Translations under genes and position numbers: made by a program | Part shown: piece by piece, positions 7,942 through 16,208 of the stretch | Layout: every line of letters starts with the position of its first letter | Numbering within the stretch: the first letter of the stretch is position 1 | The notes under the pieces: model-generated | Seen by the model: only the letters and a program-made list of their open reading frames with translations | Databases searched by the model: none | What the model was told of the DNA's origin: nothing | Source: Sediminibacillus halophilus | GTDB taxonomy: Bacteria; Bacillota; Bacilli; Bacillales; Amphibacillaceae | Direction of reading: 5' to 3' | DNA length: 64,000 nucleotides | NCBI RefSeq assembly: GCF_900103695.1 | Contig: NZ_FNHF01000001.1 | Span: 1,088,961-1,152,960 of the forward strand

Positions 7942-8316
7942 TTAATTCATAATCATGGATCCTTGAAGCAGCTCCGGCTTGGCTCCAAGCAATAATAGGC
8001 ATATTTTCGATTCGCTTACCCGGTGGTTCCTCTCGATGATATCCCTCACTAACTCAATATCCTGACGTTTTTTCAGTTTTTCTACTTCTTCAAGATAAAG
8101 ACTGAGAACGGACTCCCTTACAAATTTCGGCTGATACTTTGGTGTGTTTTCCTCCATCAATAGGGAACCCAGATAACCGTATTTAATCTGAAGCTGTCTT
8201 GTAAGGCTCACCACGTGAAGAAGCTGTTCATACAGTTCCGGTTTCTGCTGTTTTAATTGCTCTATATCCTCTTTAGCCTGATAGATTTCTGTCAAACTAG
8301 CTAATTTCCTGGTCAT
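7942..8316 (-). CDS. Uncharacterised helical protein (124 aa)
   Basis: Not recognised. The protein is predicted from composition to be mostly helical: charged heptad-like stretches (EDIEQLKQQKPELYEQLL and LEEVEKLKKRQDIEL) surround a short hydrophobic core, and it has no Cys, signal or membrane segment. A good ribosome site (GAGGAG, nine bases before ATG 8316) lies inside the end of the upstream thioesterase gene, and the two overlap by 20 bp, so they are probably co-translated. That coupling is the only hint to function. Confidence 0.7.
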   Translation of the reverse strand: MTRKLASLTEIYQAKEDIEQLKQQKPELYEQLLHVVSLTRQLQIKYGYLGSLLMEENTPKYQPKFVRESVLSLYLEEVEKLKKRQDIELVRDIIERNHRVSESKICLLLLGAKPELLQGSMIMN

Positions 8317-8848
8317 GCATCTTCACTCCTCTTTCCCATGGCTTTCTTATGCCGATTTTTTCCGTTAGTTCCTTGCTATGCTTTCTACGTTGTCTACGAA
8401 TTTCTGCACGCTCTTTGCCTGACTCGTAAAGAAACTTTTCTTCCTCGGTTTCCGGGATGATTTCTGGTACTTTAATTGGCTGTTTGTTTTCGTCAAGTGC
8501 AACAAACGTTAAGAATGCCGTTGCCGCCATCCTGCGCTCACCTGTAAGCATGTCCTCTGCAATGACCTTACAAAAGATCTCCATCGATTTATTGCCCGTG
8601 TAAGAAACAAAAGATTCCACACAAACCGAATCGGTCTGATGGATTGGGTGCAGGAAATCAATAGAATCTGTCGAAGCGGTCACACATTCTTTGACTCTGG
8701 CGTGACGTCGCGCCGACAAGGTAGCGTTGTTATCCAATTTTTTCATCAACACGCCGCCAAACAATGTATTATAATTATTCAGATCGTTAATCATTACTTG
8801 ATCCGTATTGACGATCAAGCTTTCTTTTGGGTTTTTTGCATCAATCAT
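8297..8848 (-). CDS. Acyl-CoA thioesterase, YkhA/YciA-type hotdog fold (183 aa)
   Basis: A single hotdog domain (residues 10-135) with the YkhA-type features: NTLFGGVLMKKLD, where the Asp is the family's conserved acid, then ASTDSIDFLHPI and FVSYTGNKSMEI. It should hydrolyse medium- or long-chain acyl-CoA to free acid and CoA in the cytosol. The charged C-terminal tail of about 45 residues (RAEIRRQRRKHSK) is typical of Bacillus members. ATG 8848 follows GGAAGG. It overlaps the uncharacterised gene at 7942-8316. Confidence 0.9.
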   Translation of the reverse strand: MIDAKNPKESLIVNTDQVMINDLNNYNTLFGGVLMKKLDNNATLSARRHARVKECVTASTDSIDFLHPIHQTDSVCVESFVSYTGNKSMEIFCKVIAEDMLTGERRMAATAFLTFVALDENKQPIKVPEIIPETEEEKFLYESGKERAEIRRQRRKHSKELTEKIGIRKPWERGVKMHDQEIS

Positions 8849-9003
8849 TTGATCGATCCTTCCTTCTTTTTTTGTGTTCCTATTGAGTGTAAGACTGCCG
8901 GAAAGGATTCGTAAAATGGATATTTTTTATTGTAAAGATAGATTTTATCTATGTAATCGCTTCAGTCCCTACGAGTAACTCATTGCTTCTGTAAAATGCC
9001 CAC

Positions 9004-9031
9004 AAAAAAAACACCTCTATTCAGAGATGTT
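9004..9031 (-). terminator. Intrinsic terminator overlapping the LysR stop codon
   Basis: A 9-bp stem (AACATCTCT with AGAGGTGTT, one G-T pair, loop GAAT) is followed by a T run on the minus strand. The LysR stop codon lies in the loop, so the hairpin doubles as the 3' end of the coding region. Confidence 0.8.
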
Positions 9032-9913
9032 TCCTAATGTCAATCGCTCCTGGGTAAATTCCAGCCATTCTCTTGTTGCGTAAGACAAGTAATGATTTTT
9101 TCTCCATATGACCGCTAAGTCCCATTCAATTGTCGGTTTAACTACTTTTACTGTCTTTACATTTTCTTTTAGAAGCTGTGACACACTATATGGCAAAATA
9201 CAAATGCCTAAATTTGTCGCGATCATTTTCCCGATAAAGTCCCATTGGGAACTTTCAGCTACTACCCGGGGAATAAATCCAGCATTCCTACAGGCCTCTG
9301 AAATTTGATCATTCAGCGCAAAATCCTTGTTGAACAATATAAAACGCTGCTCCTTTAATTCTTCTAATTTTATTTGCTTTCTGGAAGCAAGCGGGTGAAA
9401 TTCAGGGATTACTACTCGTAATTCTTCTTTCATGAAAGAAAAGTAATGAAATTCTTCTTCCATTGTCGGCAACACGGTTATTCCCACATCCAACTCATCA
9501 TTATAAATATCTTCCTCGATTTTTTTCGTCCCGTTTTCTATAAGCTGAAAGGTTATTTGTGGATACAGTTGATGAAAGTCACCTAAAAGTCGAATAAACT
9601 TATCGGCATCCATGATAGGAGGTAAACCGATACGAATATGCCCTTTTTGCAATCCTAATAGATCATCCAATTCTGTTTGCAAATTGTCAAACGCCTTATC
9701 GATTGTGTGGGCTTGTTCCAAAATAATCCGACCTGCATCCGTCAATTCTAACTGCTTTTTTGATCGATCAAAAAGCTCAACACCCAGCTCCACTTCAAGG
9801 TTTTTAATCATCTTGCTGATAGTCGGCTGCGTCACATATAAATGATCCGCGGCTCGAGTAAAACTGTTGTACTGGCAAACCTCTATAAAGTATTTTAAAT
9901 GTCTGATATCCAC
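9017..9913 (-). CDS. LysR-family transcriptional regulator (298 aa)
   Basis: The N-terminal winged HTH (residues 1-60: DIRHLKYFIEV, then AADHLYVTQPTISKMIKNLE) and the two-lobed effector domain (from about 90, GHIRIGLPP) are both complete. I take the GTG at 9913 as start because GAGGT lies eight bases upstream and the protein then begins with the classical xDIRHL; a GTG three codons earlier (9922) is less well placed. It is the last gene of a run that includes an SDR and an MFS transporter, 23 bp behind the SDR, and could control them. The effector is unknown. Confidence 0.88.
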   Translation of the reverse strand: MDIRHLKYFIEVCQYNSFTRAADHLYVTQPTISKMIKNLEVELGVELFDRSKKQLELTDAGRIILEQAHTIDKAFDNLQTELDDLLGLQKGHIRIGLPPIMDADKFIRLLGDFHQLYPQITFQLIENGTKKIEEDIYNDELDVGITVLPTMEEEFHYFSFMKEELRVVIPEFHPLASRKQIKLEELKEQRFILFNKDFALNDQISEACRNAGFIPRVVAESSQWDFIGKMIATNLGICILPYSVSQLLKENVKTVKVVKPTIEWDLAVIWRKNHYLSYATREWLEFTQERLTLGNISE

Positions 9914-9936
9914 GGTATGCACCTCAATTCTTCCAT

Positions 9937-10482
9937 TCAGCGAGGGCGATTCTCATAAGGATGGATCGTCCCGACGACAGCTCTATCTTCATCATTCTTC
10001 ACACCTTCTATTATACCAGCAGCTATTTCATCGTGTGTCAACCATCTTGATCGATTTCCATTGGAGACAAATCCCAAGTAAATACTTCGATATAGACAGG
10101 ATGCAGGCACCCTTAATGGTTCATCGTCAAAATATCGCCTGCTCCCTTTTACATGGTAAAGCTGCCAGTTGTCTGTCCTTTCGGAAATCACCCGACCAAT
10201 CCGTTCAACAGCAGGATAAAAGGGCGACCAACAAACCACGACTGAAATCGGTCCATGTTCATCCATAGCCCGTTTCAGTTTGGTTTCCAGTGCGCCCAAA
10301 TCGTGATAATCCACTGCAATGTTGTGAAGCCGTGCCGGGTCACTTGCCCTCTCTAACAATTGCCTGTGTTTCTTTTGCGTTCTGCCAATCACGGAGACGT
10401 TGGCATGATTGTCTGCCAGCCATAATGTCACTTTTGCCAACATGCCTGTTCCACCGACGACCAAAGCGTGTTTTTCATTCAT
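9937..10482 (-). CDS. Short NAD(P)-binding SDR-type protein (181 aa)
   Basis: The N-terminus carries the Rossmann motif VVGGTGMLAK (GxxGxxx) followed by strand VSVIGRT, as in short SDR-type dehydrogenases of Bacillaceae near 180 residues. The usual SDR Ser-Tyr-Lys triad is not evident: CLYRSIYLGFV has Tyr without the YxxxK spacing. So it may bind NAD(P) without classical SDR chemistry. ATG 10482 follows GGGAG. It lies 20 bp downstream of the MFS gene and 23 bp upstream of the LysR gene. Confidence 0.8.
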   Translation of the reverse strand: MNEKHALVVGGTGMLAKVTLWLADNHANVSVIGRTQKKHRQLLERASDPARLHNIAVDYHDLGALETKLKRAMDEHGPISVVVCWSPFYPAVERIGRVISERTDNWQLYHVKGSRRYFDDEPLRVPASCLYRSIYLGFVSNGNRSRWLTHDEIAAGIIEGVKNDEDRAVVGTIHPYENRPR

Positions 10483-10502
10483 CCAATCAGCTCCCTATTT
10501 AT

Positions 10503-11738
10503 TTAATAGGCCTTTTCGGCAGCTTCTGCTTCTTCCGCAAAGTGCCGATACTGGGAAGGCTGGTAAACCAATACTGTCAGGACGACACTCAAGGCCACAG
10601 TCAATAAAGAACCAGCAATAATGCTATAACGTAACGGAACCAAGTCTCCAGTAAATCCAATCAACAAAATAAACACAATTTGCAACAGACTTTGTAAGGT
10701 ACCATACACACTGGTGATTCTGCCCATGATTGATAAAGGTACATTATTTTGGTAAAACGTCAGGAGACCAGTAGACGAAAAAGCATTAAAGAATCCAAGA
10801 ATAATAAATCCGACAGCCACCGACCAAAAAGAAAAGGAAAATGCATAAATGAAATAACCTGCTGCAACCAGTAGATAGCCGCTGGCAACCAACAGCCGGA
10901 TCGATAGTTTCTTTGCAAGAAACGATATGGTAGCTGCCCCGACGATAGATCCCGCTCCTGTGATACTGATAAGCAATCCAAAATCTGCCTCTGTTAAACC
11001 AAGTACCTGCTGCGTAAAGACGACTTCCTGCGCATCCATTCCCAATGCGACCACCATGAATAATTGGGCAAACAAATAAATCGACATGACGTACCGCTGT
11101 TTTTTACTAAAATCGATGACCTGCTGCCAGTCATCTCTCAGGAATCTCCAAGCAAACGTTTTAGGAGTAATTTCCTTCTGTTCCAGATTTGGCAGCCAGC
11201 TCAAAAATAAGGCGGAAAGCAAAAAAGAAACGGCATTAATCCAGATGGCGATGCTCGCTGTCGTCACCATCAGCAACACCCCAGCAATGGCAGGACCGAC
11301 TAAAAAAGCGCCGGAGGTGACCAGACTGCGGAAAGAATTGAATCGTTTCCGCTGCTGTTTTGGTATCACTCCGGTTATATATGAAATAGACGTTGGTTCA
11401 AAGAATGCCTTGGCTACAGACAGGAAAAACAAGCAAATGTATATAAGCCAAATAGCGTTGAGAAACGGAATGACAGCTACTAACAAAGCGCGAAAAACAT
11501 CTGTTAGAATCATCAACCTCCGTTTGTTCAATCGGTCTATCAAACTTCCAGACCAGAATTTCGTCAAAATAGAAGCAACAGGACCCATTATCCATAGCCC
11601 TGCGACAGCGGCCGCCGAACCAGTCAACTGGAGAACGAGAACATTGATGGCAACCAAATAAACAAAGTCCCCAAAAGAAGAAATTCCCACTCCCGCTAAC
11701 AATAGCGTTGCGTTTATTTTTGTCTTCTTGTTTTGCAT
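10503..11738 (-). CDS. MFS transporter, macrolide-efflux-like 12-TM type (411 aa)
   Basis: A 12-helix MFS protein of the MFS_3/MefA-like group: helix 1 LLLAGVGISSFGDFVYLVA, a loop with SGSLIDRLNKRR, and central helices FLVGPAIAGVL. Probable role is export of a hydrophobic compound. I move the start to ATG 11738, preceded by GAAGGGAGG; the 21 extra residues upstream are polar, lack a ribosome site and overlap the preceding hydrolase. The gap to that hydrolase is 13 bp, so it sits inside a minus-strand operon. Confidence 0.85.
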   Translation of the reverse strand: MQNKKTKINATLLLAGVGISSFGDFVYLVAINVLVLQLTGSAAAVAGLWIMGPVASILTKFWSGSLIDRLNKRRLMILTDVFRALLVAVIPFLNAIWLIYICLFFLSVAKAFFEPTSISYITGVIPKQQRKRFNSFRSLVTSGAFLVGPAIAGVLLMVTTASIAIWINAVSFLLSALFLSWLPNLEQKEITPKTFAWRFLRDDWQQVIDFSKKQRYVMSIYLFAQLFMVVALGMDAQEVVFTQQVLGLTEADFGLLISITGAGSIVGAATISFLAKKLSIRLLVASGYLLVAAGYFIYAFSFSFWSVAVGFIILGFFNAFSSTGLLTFYQNNVPLSIMGRITSVYGTLQSLLQIVFILLIGFTGDLVPLRYSIIAGSLLTVALSVVLTVLVYQPSQYRHFAEEAEAAEKAY

Positions 11739-11751
11739 CCCTTTCCTCCCT

Positions 11752-12574
11752 TCAATCTGAATGCTGCCTGTACACTTCCTCCAACCTGTCGAGCCATTCA
11801 TTTATATGGACTTCAACCAATTGCGCTTGTTCGATCTGCAAATAATGTCCGGCCCGTCCCAGTACAACAAAAGTACTGCGTGGAAATATCCAGTCCAGTT
11901 TGAACGCATCCTTGTAACCGACAACGGCGTCCTGCTTTCCCAATAAAAACAGACTTGGTTCAGAAAAAAACAAATTGGAAAAGTGAAATGATAGTTGTCC
12001 TGGACATTAGCAAGGAACTCCCCTTCGGCCATCCGCAGTCCCGCCAATATTTCTTCTCGGAAACGTACCCATGTTTTACGGTTAAGCACTGTGTTTTCTC
12101 TTGTGAATGCTTCCCTATCCCCACGATCAAGTGATTGAAGAAACACTTCATCTCGGCATACATGTATCTTTTCCGGGAGGGTCCGTTTTTGCCTTTCAGG
12201 AAAAATAACAGGACAAATAAACACAGCGCCTTTAATTTGTTTCCGTCTATGTTCCAGCAGTCCGCGGGCCAGATACCCACCATAAGACTCCCCAGCAATT
12301 AAAAACGGCTTCCCTTTTATGACCTCATCCACAAATCCAATAATCAATTCCAAAAGCTATCGGCACTTTCGGACCCGGGCCTCCCTTTTGTCCTTCCCAT
12401 CCCAGGTAGGTCGACATAAACCCGCTGGTATCCACTCCGTCTTTCAAAAACTGGTTCCATACAACCGCTCATCAATCTTGAGTCCGGACCAAATCCGTGA
12501 AGCATCAACACTGGCATTCCCTGTCCGATTTTCTGGTAATAAAACGCAGTGCCTTCTATGTAACAATGCGGCAT
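11752..12574 (-). pseudogene. Alpha/beta hydrolase gene broken by two frameshifts
   Basis: Three minus-strand frames join into one alpha/beta hydrolase of about 273 residues. The first (from ATG 12574, ribosome site AGGAGG) has the oxyanion segment LMLHGFGPDSR and stops at about 12346. The second carries the nucleophile elbow GESYGG. The third carries the acid region GKQDAVVG and the catalytic His in GRAGHYLQIEQ. The breaks fall at a four-T run (plus 12352-12355) and at a four-T run or the nearby seven-T run (plus 11964-11982). One extra T at each restores a continuous reading. All catalytic residues survive, so the lesion is either very recent or a sequencing error. It lies between an acetyltransferase and an MFS gene. 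Confidence 0.82.
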
Positions 12575-12601
12575 TATCGGTTCCTCCTAATAGAATATAT
12601 C

Positions 12602-13153
12602 CTATCCATTAGCATTGATATAATAAACAAGATTGTCTGTCCATTGATCGAATTCATAAATAAATCCTTTTCTGGTACATTCGTACTCCATCCCACAGCT
12701 TATAGCGAGATTAATCGACGGGTTGTTATCCAAGTTGATATGGGCTTCAATCCGGTGGTACCCCAAATCGGTCAACGCCATTTGCAGGGCAGCCTTGACC
12801 GATTCCTTTCCATAACCATGACGCCAAAAGTGATTATGAATCGTGTAGCCGATTCTGCCCCATTGAAATGTGCCCCTCTCATAAGTGGAAAAGTCAATCA
12901 TCCCGAGATGCGTGCCATCCGCTTTTCGAAATACCCCGAAAATGTAGGCATCATCCGCGGCTGCAAGAGCCTGGTGCTTTTCCACTAATCCTGCAAACCA
13001 TTTTTCCGTACATTCACTCATATCCACTTTCCCTTGGTCATATTTATGCCTGGACGGCTGTCTAGCTTTGAATTGTCTCAGCCAGTTATCGTAATCCAGC
13101 TTTTCCAACGGCCGGATGGTTAGTCGATTTGTTTTGGTTCTAATATTTTTCAA
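12602..13153 (-). CDS. GNAT N-acetyltransferase, RimJ/RimL type (183 aa)
   Basis: The GNAT fold is indicated by NRLTIRPLEKLDYDNW, a central strand with HLGMIDFSTYERG, the acetyl-CoA region around RIGYTIHNHFWRHGYGKES and the late HRIEAHINLDNNPSINLA segment. The start is TTG 13153 with AAGGAGA eight bases upstream. It is the first gene of the run acetyltransferase, hydrolase, MFS, SDR, LysR, with 27 bp to the hydrolase. The acceptor molecule is unknown. Confidence 0.86.
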   Translation of the reverse strand: MKNIRTKTNRLTIRPLEKLDYDNWLRQFKARQPSRHKYDQGKVDMSECTEKWFAGLVEKHQALAAADDAYIFGVFRKADGTHLGMIDFSTYERGTFQWGRIGYTIHNHFWRHGYGKESVKAALQMALTDLGYHRIEAHINLDNNPSINLAISCGMEYECTRKGFIYEFDQWTDNLVYYINANG

Positions 13154-13282
13154 TCAAGTCTCTCCTTTTAGTCAAGGTCAAACAACGGGAAAGAGGGCAC
13201 TACAAATTTTTTGTTAGTTTGCTATCCATATCTTCTGTATGACTAGAATCTACTCATTTTTCCATCTGTTCCCATTGAGAGT

Positions 13283-13440
13283 CTTGGTCCTTCCCTTGGA
13301 ACTGCTATTACTCGTCCCACCTAGAACATCTGACCTGCGGGAAGAAAAGCCACGGTGAGGCCCCCTCAGAGTATAAGCACAAAGAGGCATACCAGCCGCC
13401 CGCAGAAAGCGTAGTATAATTCCGCAGCGAGAAGTAGTTA
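13283..13440. repeat. Degenerate copy of dispersed structured repeat (copy A)
   Basis: The stretch matches copy C near 45.8 kb. The best word is 13391-13411 against 45836-45856, 20 of 21 bases identical, and CGGTGAG and CTTGGA words fall in the same order. Open frames across it have no ribosome site and I do not call a gene. Ends are approximate. Confidence 0.65.
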
Positions 13441-13530
13441 CACCCACCTTGCAAAGAATACCTAAAACAGAGTAAGGAATGGTACCATCGTTTATACAAA
13501 AGTGAGGAGTAACTCATAAAAAAAAAGAAT

Positions 13531-13767
13531 CTAACTTAAAAATCCTTCAATGGATACGATTAATAAAAACAGAGACGCCGCCAAACTCATATACCCCCAG
13601 TTAGTCGGATCGGATTTGGTAAGATCACTTATTCCATTCACTAAAAGTAAAGCTGCTCCCGCAACCATCGTAAATGGGAGCAAGTCAGGGTTACCAGACA
13701 GTAGGTTAACGCCTGAAGTGCCGATGACAGTTAAAATGAGAATTATTCTTACAGCCTTTAATTTCAT
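13531..13767 (-). CDS. Small three-helix membrane protein, DUF3953/YczI-like (78 aa)
   Basis: Seventy-eight residues with three hydrophobic segments (about 5-22, 31-46 and 56-76), separated by short loops with SGNPDLLP and TKSDPTNWGY. The arrangement is like the Bacillus YczI/DUF3953 proteins, an assignment from memory. No functional residues are evident. It is two bases behind the 60-aa membrane protein at 13770 and must be co-transcribed with it. Confidence 0.68.
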   Translation of the reverse strand: MKLKAVRIILILTVIGTSGVNLLSGNPDLLPFTMVAGAALLLVNGISDLTKSDPTNWGYMSLAASLFLLIVSIEGFLS

Positions 13768-13769
13768 TT

Positions 13770-13952
13770 TTAATCTCCCTCGATATTTTGTTTATCCGCT
13801 AGTTTATTTTCAAATAAAGAAAATACAAAGCGTAACAAAAATCCCGCACCTAAACCGATGAAAATCCCTGCGGCATGATTGTGAAATAACACGCCTAAGC
13901 CTAATCCGATAAACAATCCAGCTGGTATAATTAAGTTACCATTCGAGCTCAA
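13770..13952 (-). CDS. Small glycine-rich two-helix membrane protein (60 aa)
   Basis: Two hydrophobic, glycine-rich segments (LIIPAGLFIGLGLGVLFH and GIFIGLGAGFLLRFVFSLF) with GxxxG-like spacing suggest a tightly packed helical hairpin or oligomer. The tail is charged. The ribosome site GGAGGAG precedes ATG 13952. Not recognised beyond that. It forms a two-gene unit with the DUF3953-like gene. Confidence 0.66.
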   Translation of the reverse strand: MSSNGNLIIPAGLFIGLGLGVLFHNHAAGIFIGLGAGFLLRFVFSLFENKLADKQNIEGD

Positions 13953-14054
13953 TCGATCTCCTCCTTATGCCGTTTTTCGAACTTTCCTTTCCTGCCAATT
14001 CATCAAAAACAGTGGCTGATTAGAACCTACAGCAAATAGTACGAGCTTGTCTGT

Positions 14055-14801
14055 CTAAGTTACAGTACGCGTATAAACCAGTTTTTTGTCGATCCATTTA
14101 CAACCGTTCCGCTCAAAAACCTTTCTCATCGGAATATTGTTCACACTTGTACTCCCAACATAGACTGCAGCTTGAAAATCCTGCTTCAATCTTGCCAGAG
14201 CATGCAAGTGCAGCAACCTGCTTTTTCGTTTATTTCTTTCATCCGGAACAAGCCCAAAATAAAACAATCGCCCTTCCTTTTCCGTTCCTGGCTCGATATG
14301 AGGCATTAGTACCCCTATCGGTTTCTTTTCTTCAAAAGCTACAAGGCAAGAATCCTTATATCGATTTCCAAGTTCTGATTTGACACTTTCCATCTGTTTT
14401 TCCATCGAAAGATTTGAAGTGGCATTCAAAGAACCAGAAATGACCCTTTTCCAAATCTTTAGAAAATCTATTTGGTTTAGCTCGTGCAAAGATCGTATGG
14501 TCCAATCCGACTGAACATTTGGTAAATCCTCTAGCCTTCTTTGATAAAAGGCAACTTCATCACGTACATGAAAGCCGCAGGTTTGAAACATGCTCACCAT
14601 CGTTTCAGTTAGAGTGCCATCAACAAGAATCGTGATGGCCGGTATGGTTTTGAATTGCGGCGACTCAGCCATCACTTGTATTAATCGCTGCAGCTGGCGA
14701 TCGGTTAAATCTTTTGTTCCTTCAATGGTCAAGTAGTCCTTTCCTTGCAGGCATTTAATCTGGTTGAACAGTAGCTCATCGTTTGTTATTGGAATGCCCA
14801 T
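14055..14801 (-). CDS. GNAT-like acetyltransferase (248 aa)
   Basis: The C-terminal half (about residues 95-240) has GNAT features: IRSLHELNQIDFLKIW, the strand CLVAFEEKKPIGVLMPHI, and a loop with LVPDERNKRKSR before the acetyl-CoA helix, ending with the late FERNGCK segment. The N-terminal 90 residues look like a second, degenerate GNAT-like half. I start at ATG 14801 because a very strong GAAGGAGG ribosome site lies seven bases upstream; that site would be inside the coding region of the longer frame from 14825. It is a single gene. Confidence 0.78.
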   Translation of the reverse strand: MGIPITNDELLFNQIKCLQGKDYLTIEGTKDLTDRQLQRLIQVMAESPQFKTIPAITILVDGTLTETMVSMFQTCGFHVRDEVAFYQRRLEDLPNVQSDWTIRSLHELNQIDFLKIWKRVISGSLNATSNLSMEKQMESVKSELGNRYKDSCLVAFEEKKPIGVLMPHIEPGTEKEGRLFYFGLVPDERNKRKSRLLHLHALARLKQDFQAAVYVGSTSVNNIPMRKVFERNGCKWIDKKLVYTRTVT

Positions 14802-14970
14802 ACCTCCCCCTCCTTCCATATACACTATGCCAGCAGCTTTATTTTTCGACTATTAAGGTTGATGCCAACAGCAAACAACCAGTTATACCTGCCCGGTCTC
14901 CCAACCCAGGTGCCACTAGATATTGCTCCAAAACCGGTAACGGAACATACCCATTATTCGAGGATTCCTT

Positions 14971-15154
14971 TTTCTCCTTCTCTTGGACTTTCTGCTTGTT
15001 TTCCTAGTTATGTCTTTTGATAAGACATTTCTTGTTGCACTAATTGATCAAAAAAAATGTTAGTACCCTCGTTTATAAAAACAGGTAGCTGTTCCTAGCT
15101 GCGGAAAGACCCGGAGACTCCAGCGGGAGGAAAGACCTCGGTGAGATCCCGCAG
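14971..15154. repeat. Left portion of dispersed structured repeat (copy B)
   Basis: It aligns with copy C over its left two thirds. Positions 15109-15131 are identical to 45769-45791 (23 bases) and 15136-15154 to 45796-45814 (19 bases). Flanking words (CTTCTCTTGGACT, CTCGTTTATAAA, AGCTGTTC) follow in the same order. Similarity stops at 15154, where copy C continues into its right half. Confidence 0.85.
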
Positions 15155-15440
15155 CACTGAACCACACATTTTCAATTCAAGGATACTTCTTACCACTGAC
15201 ATTCGACCACCTATTCTTTTTAGAATATCTTGTTTTTCCATCATACCATTTTTTCCATTCGAATTGGCAGAATAGTCAATCACGAAATCAGGCCATCGCT
15301 TTGCAGATTCCCTACAAACATTATCTTTTCTGACTCGAAGAGTTTTTTTGACCCCCAACATTCCATTTCCAGCCTCATTAAGAGATGAACTTTTTTCTAG
15401 CAACACCCAAAATACCAGCTTCATAACCGAATTCCATGCA
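15155..15440. other. Intergenic remainder without a supported gene
   Basis: Between repeat copy B and the VOC-gene terminator I see no gene. A 134-codon minus-strand frame (15095-15499) spans the repeat, the terminator and this stretch, lacks a ribosome site and starts inside the VOC gene, so it is rejected. The stretch could be a relic of another mobile or repeated sequence. Confidence 0.4.
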
Positions 15441-15466
15441 AAAGCCCGACTTGAATAAGCCGGGTT
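15441..15466 (-). terminator. Intrinsic terminator of the VOC gene
   Basis: On the minus strand CCCGGCTT pairs with AAGTCGGG across a 4-nt loop (one G-T pair), followed by TTTT, 10 bp after the stop codon. Confidence 0.75.
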
Positions 15467-15476
15467 GTTCTTCGGA

Positions 15477-15884
15477 TTAATAAACCATGGAAGAATCATG
15501 GTAATATTTAAACTCCAGTAAATTGTTGGCTGGATCGATTAAAAAGAAGGTCATATGTTCTTCTTGTTTTCCTTTAAATCTGACCATAGGCTCCGTGTAA
15601 AACGGTAATTTTTCAGCAATGGCATATTCCAATGCCTGTTCATATTCCTCCCGATTTAAAAACGTTACCCCGTAATGTCTTGGATACATTTTAGGATTCT
15701 CATCAATGTTATTCGGACTTAAATGGCAAACCACTTGATCACCGAAGAAGTCAAAAGTGACCCGATCATCGTATCTTCTGGCCAGTTTACAGCCCAGTTT
15801 CTCGTAAAAATCAACCGTTTCATCTAAATCCTTACACGGAATCGCTAAGTGAAACACTTTATTCGTTTCTCTCATTCTCTCCAC
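15477..15884 (-). CDS. VOC-family (glyoxalase/dioxygenase superfamily) protein (135 aa)
   Basis: One vicinal-oxygen-chelate module. The first half begins FHLAIPCKDLDETVDFYEKLG, the second contains FFLIDPANNLLEFKYY, the usual late Glu-bearing strand. His in the first strand and Glu in the last are candidate metal ligands; others include a central His (HYGVTF). Such proteins are often lyases, dioxygenases or binding proteins, and the substrate cannot be deduced. ATG 15884 follows GGTGGAG. Single gene with its own terminator. Confidence 0.84.
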   Translation of the reverse strand: MERMRETNKVFHLAIPCKDLDETVDFYEKLGCKLARRYDDRVTFDFFGDQVVCHLSPNNIDENPKMYPRHYGVTFLNREEYEQALEYAIAEKLPFYTEPMVRFKGKQEEHMTFFLIDPANNLLEFKYYHDSSMVY

Positions 15885-16017
15885 CTCTTTTTTATAATTT
15901 AAACTGTTTTCTAAAAGATTGTTGTTTAAGCATAAAAGATATTAATTGCGAACTAACTCTGTCGCTGCTTCCTCCTATTCTTTACAAAATGAGTGATCAG
16001 CATTGTGAAAAAACACT

Positions 16018-16158
16018 CGCTTTCCATGGGAAACGCTTCAGCCTCCTCGCCGGATGCTCACCAGTCGACCGTGGAAAGCGCAGGGTATTTCTACAGCGCT
16101 GAACTCCAACTCAACGAATGTAGGAGGGCAGGGAGACTCACTCAAACTAGTTCGCAGT
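16018..16158. repeat. Hairpin repeat with right portion of dispersed element (copy D)
   Basis: The left end has a perfect 9-bp inverted repeat, CGCTTTCCA (16018-16026) with TGGAAAGCG (16072-16080). From there the sequence follows the right half of copy C: 16073-16091 equals 45849-45867 (19 bases), then ordered words GTAGGA, GACTCACTCAAAC/GACGCACTCAAAC and the shared end CGCAGT. No coding region is supported. Confidence 0.8.
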
Positions 16159-16208
16159 CTTATCAACTTCGAGTAAATAACTATATCTATGAAATATGAA
16201 AACCATTC

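Noticed and set aside
12868-13065. Plus-strand frame opposite the acetyltransferase gene
   Set aside because: Shadow of the well-supported minus-strand GNAT gene, no ribosome site.
13250-13517. Two overlapping 65-69-codon minus-strand frames
   Set aside because: They lie in degenerate repeat copy A, lack ribosome sites and contradict each other in frame.
15095-15499. 134-codon minus-strand frame
   Set aside because: It starts inside the VOC gene, runs through that gene's terminator and ends within repeat copy B. No ribosome site.
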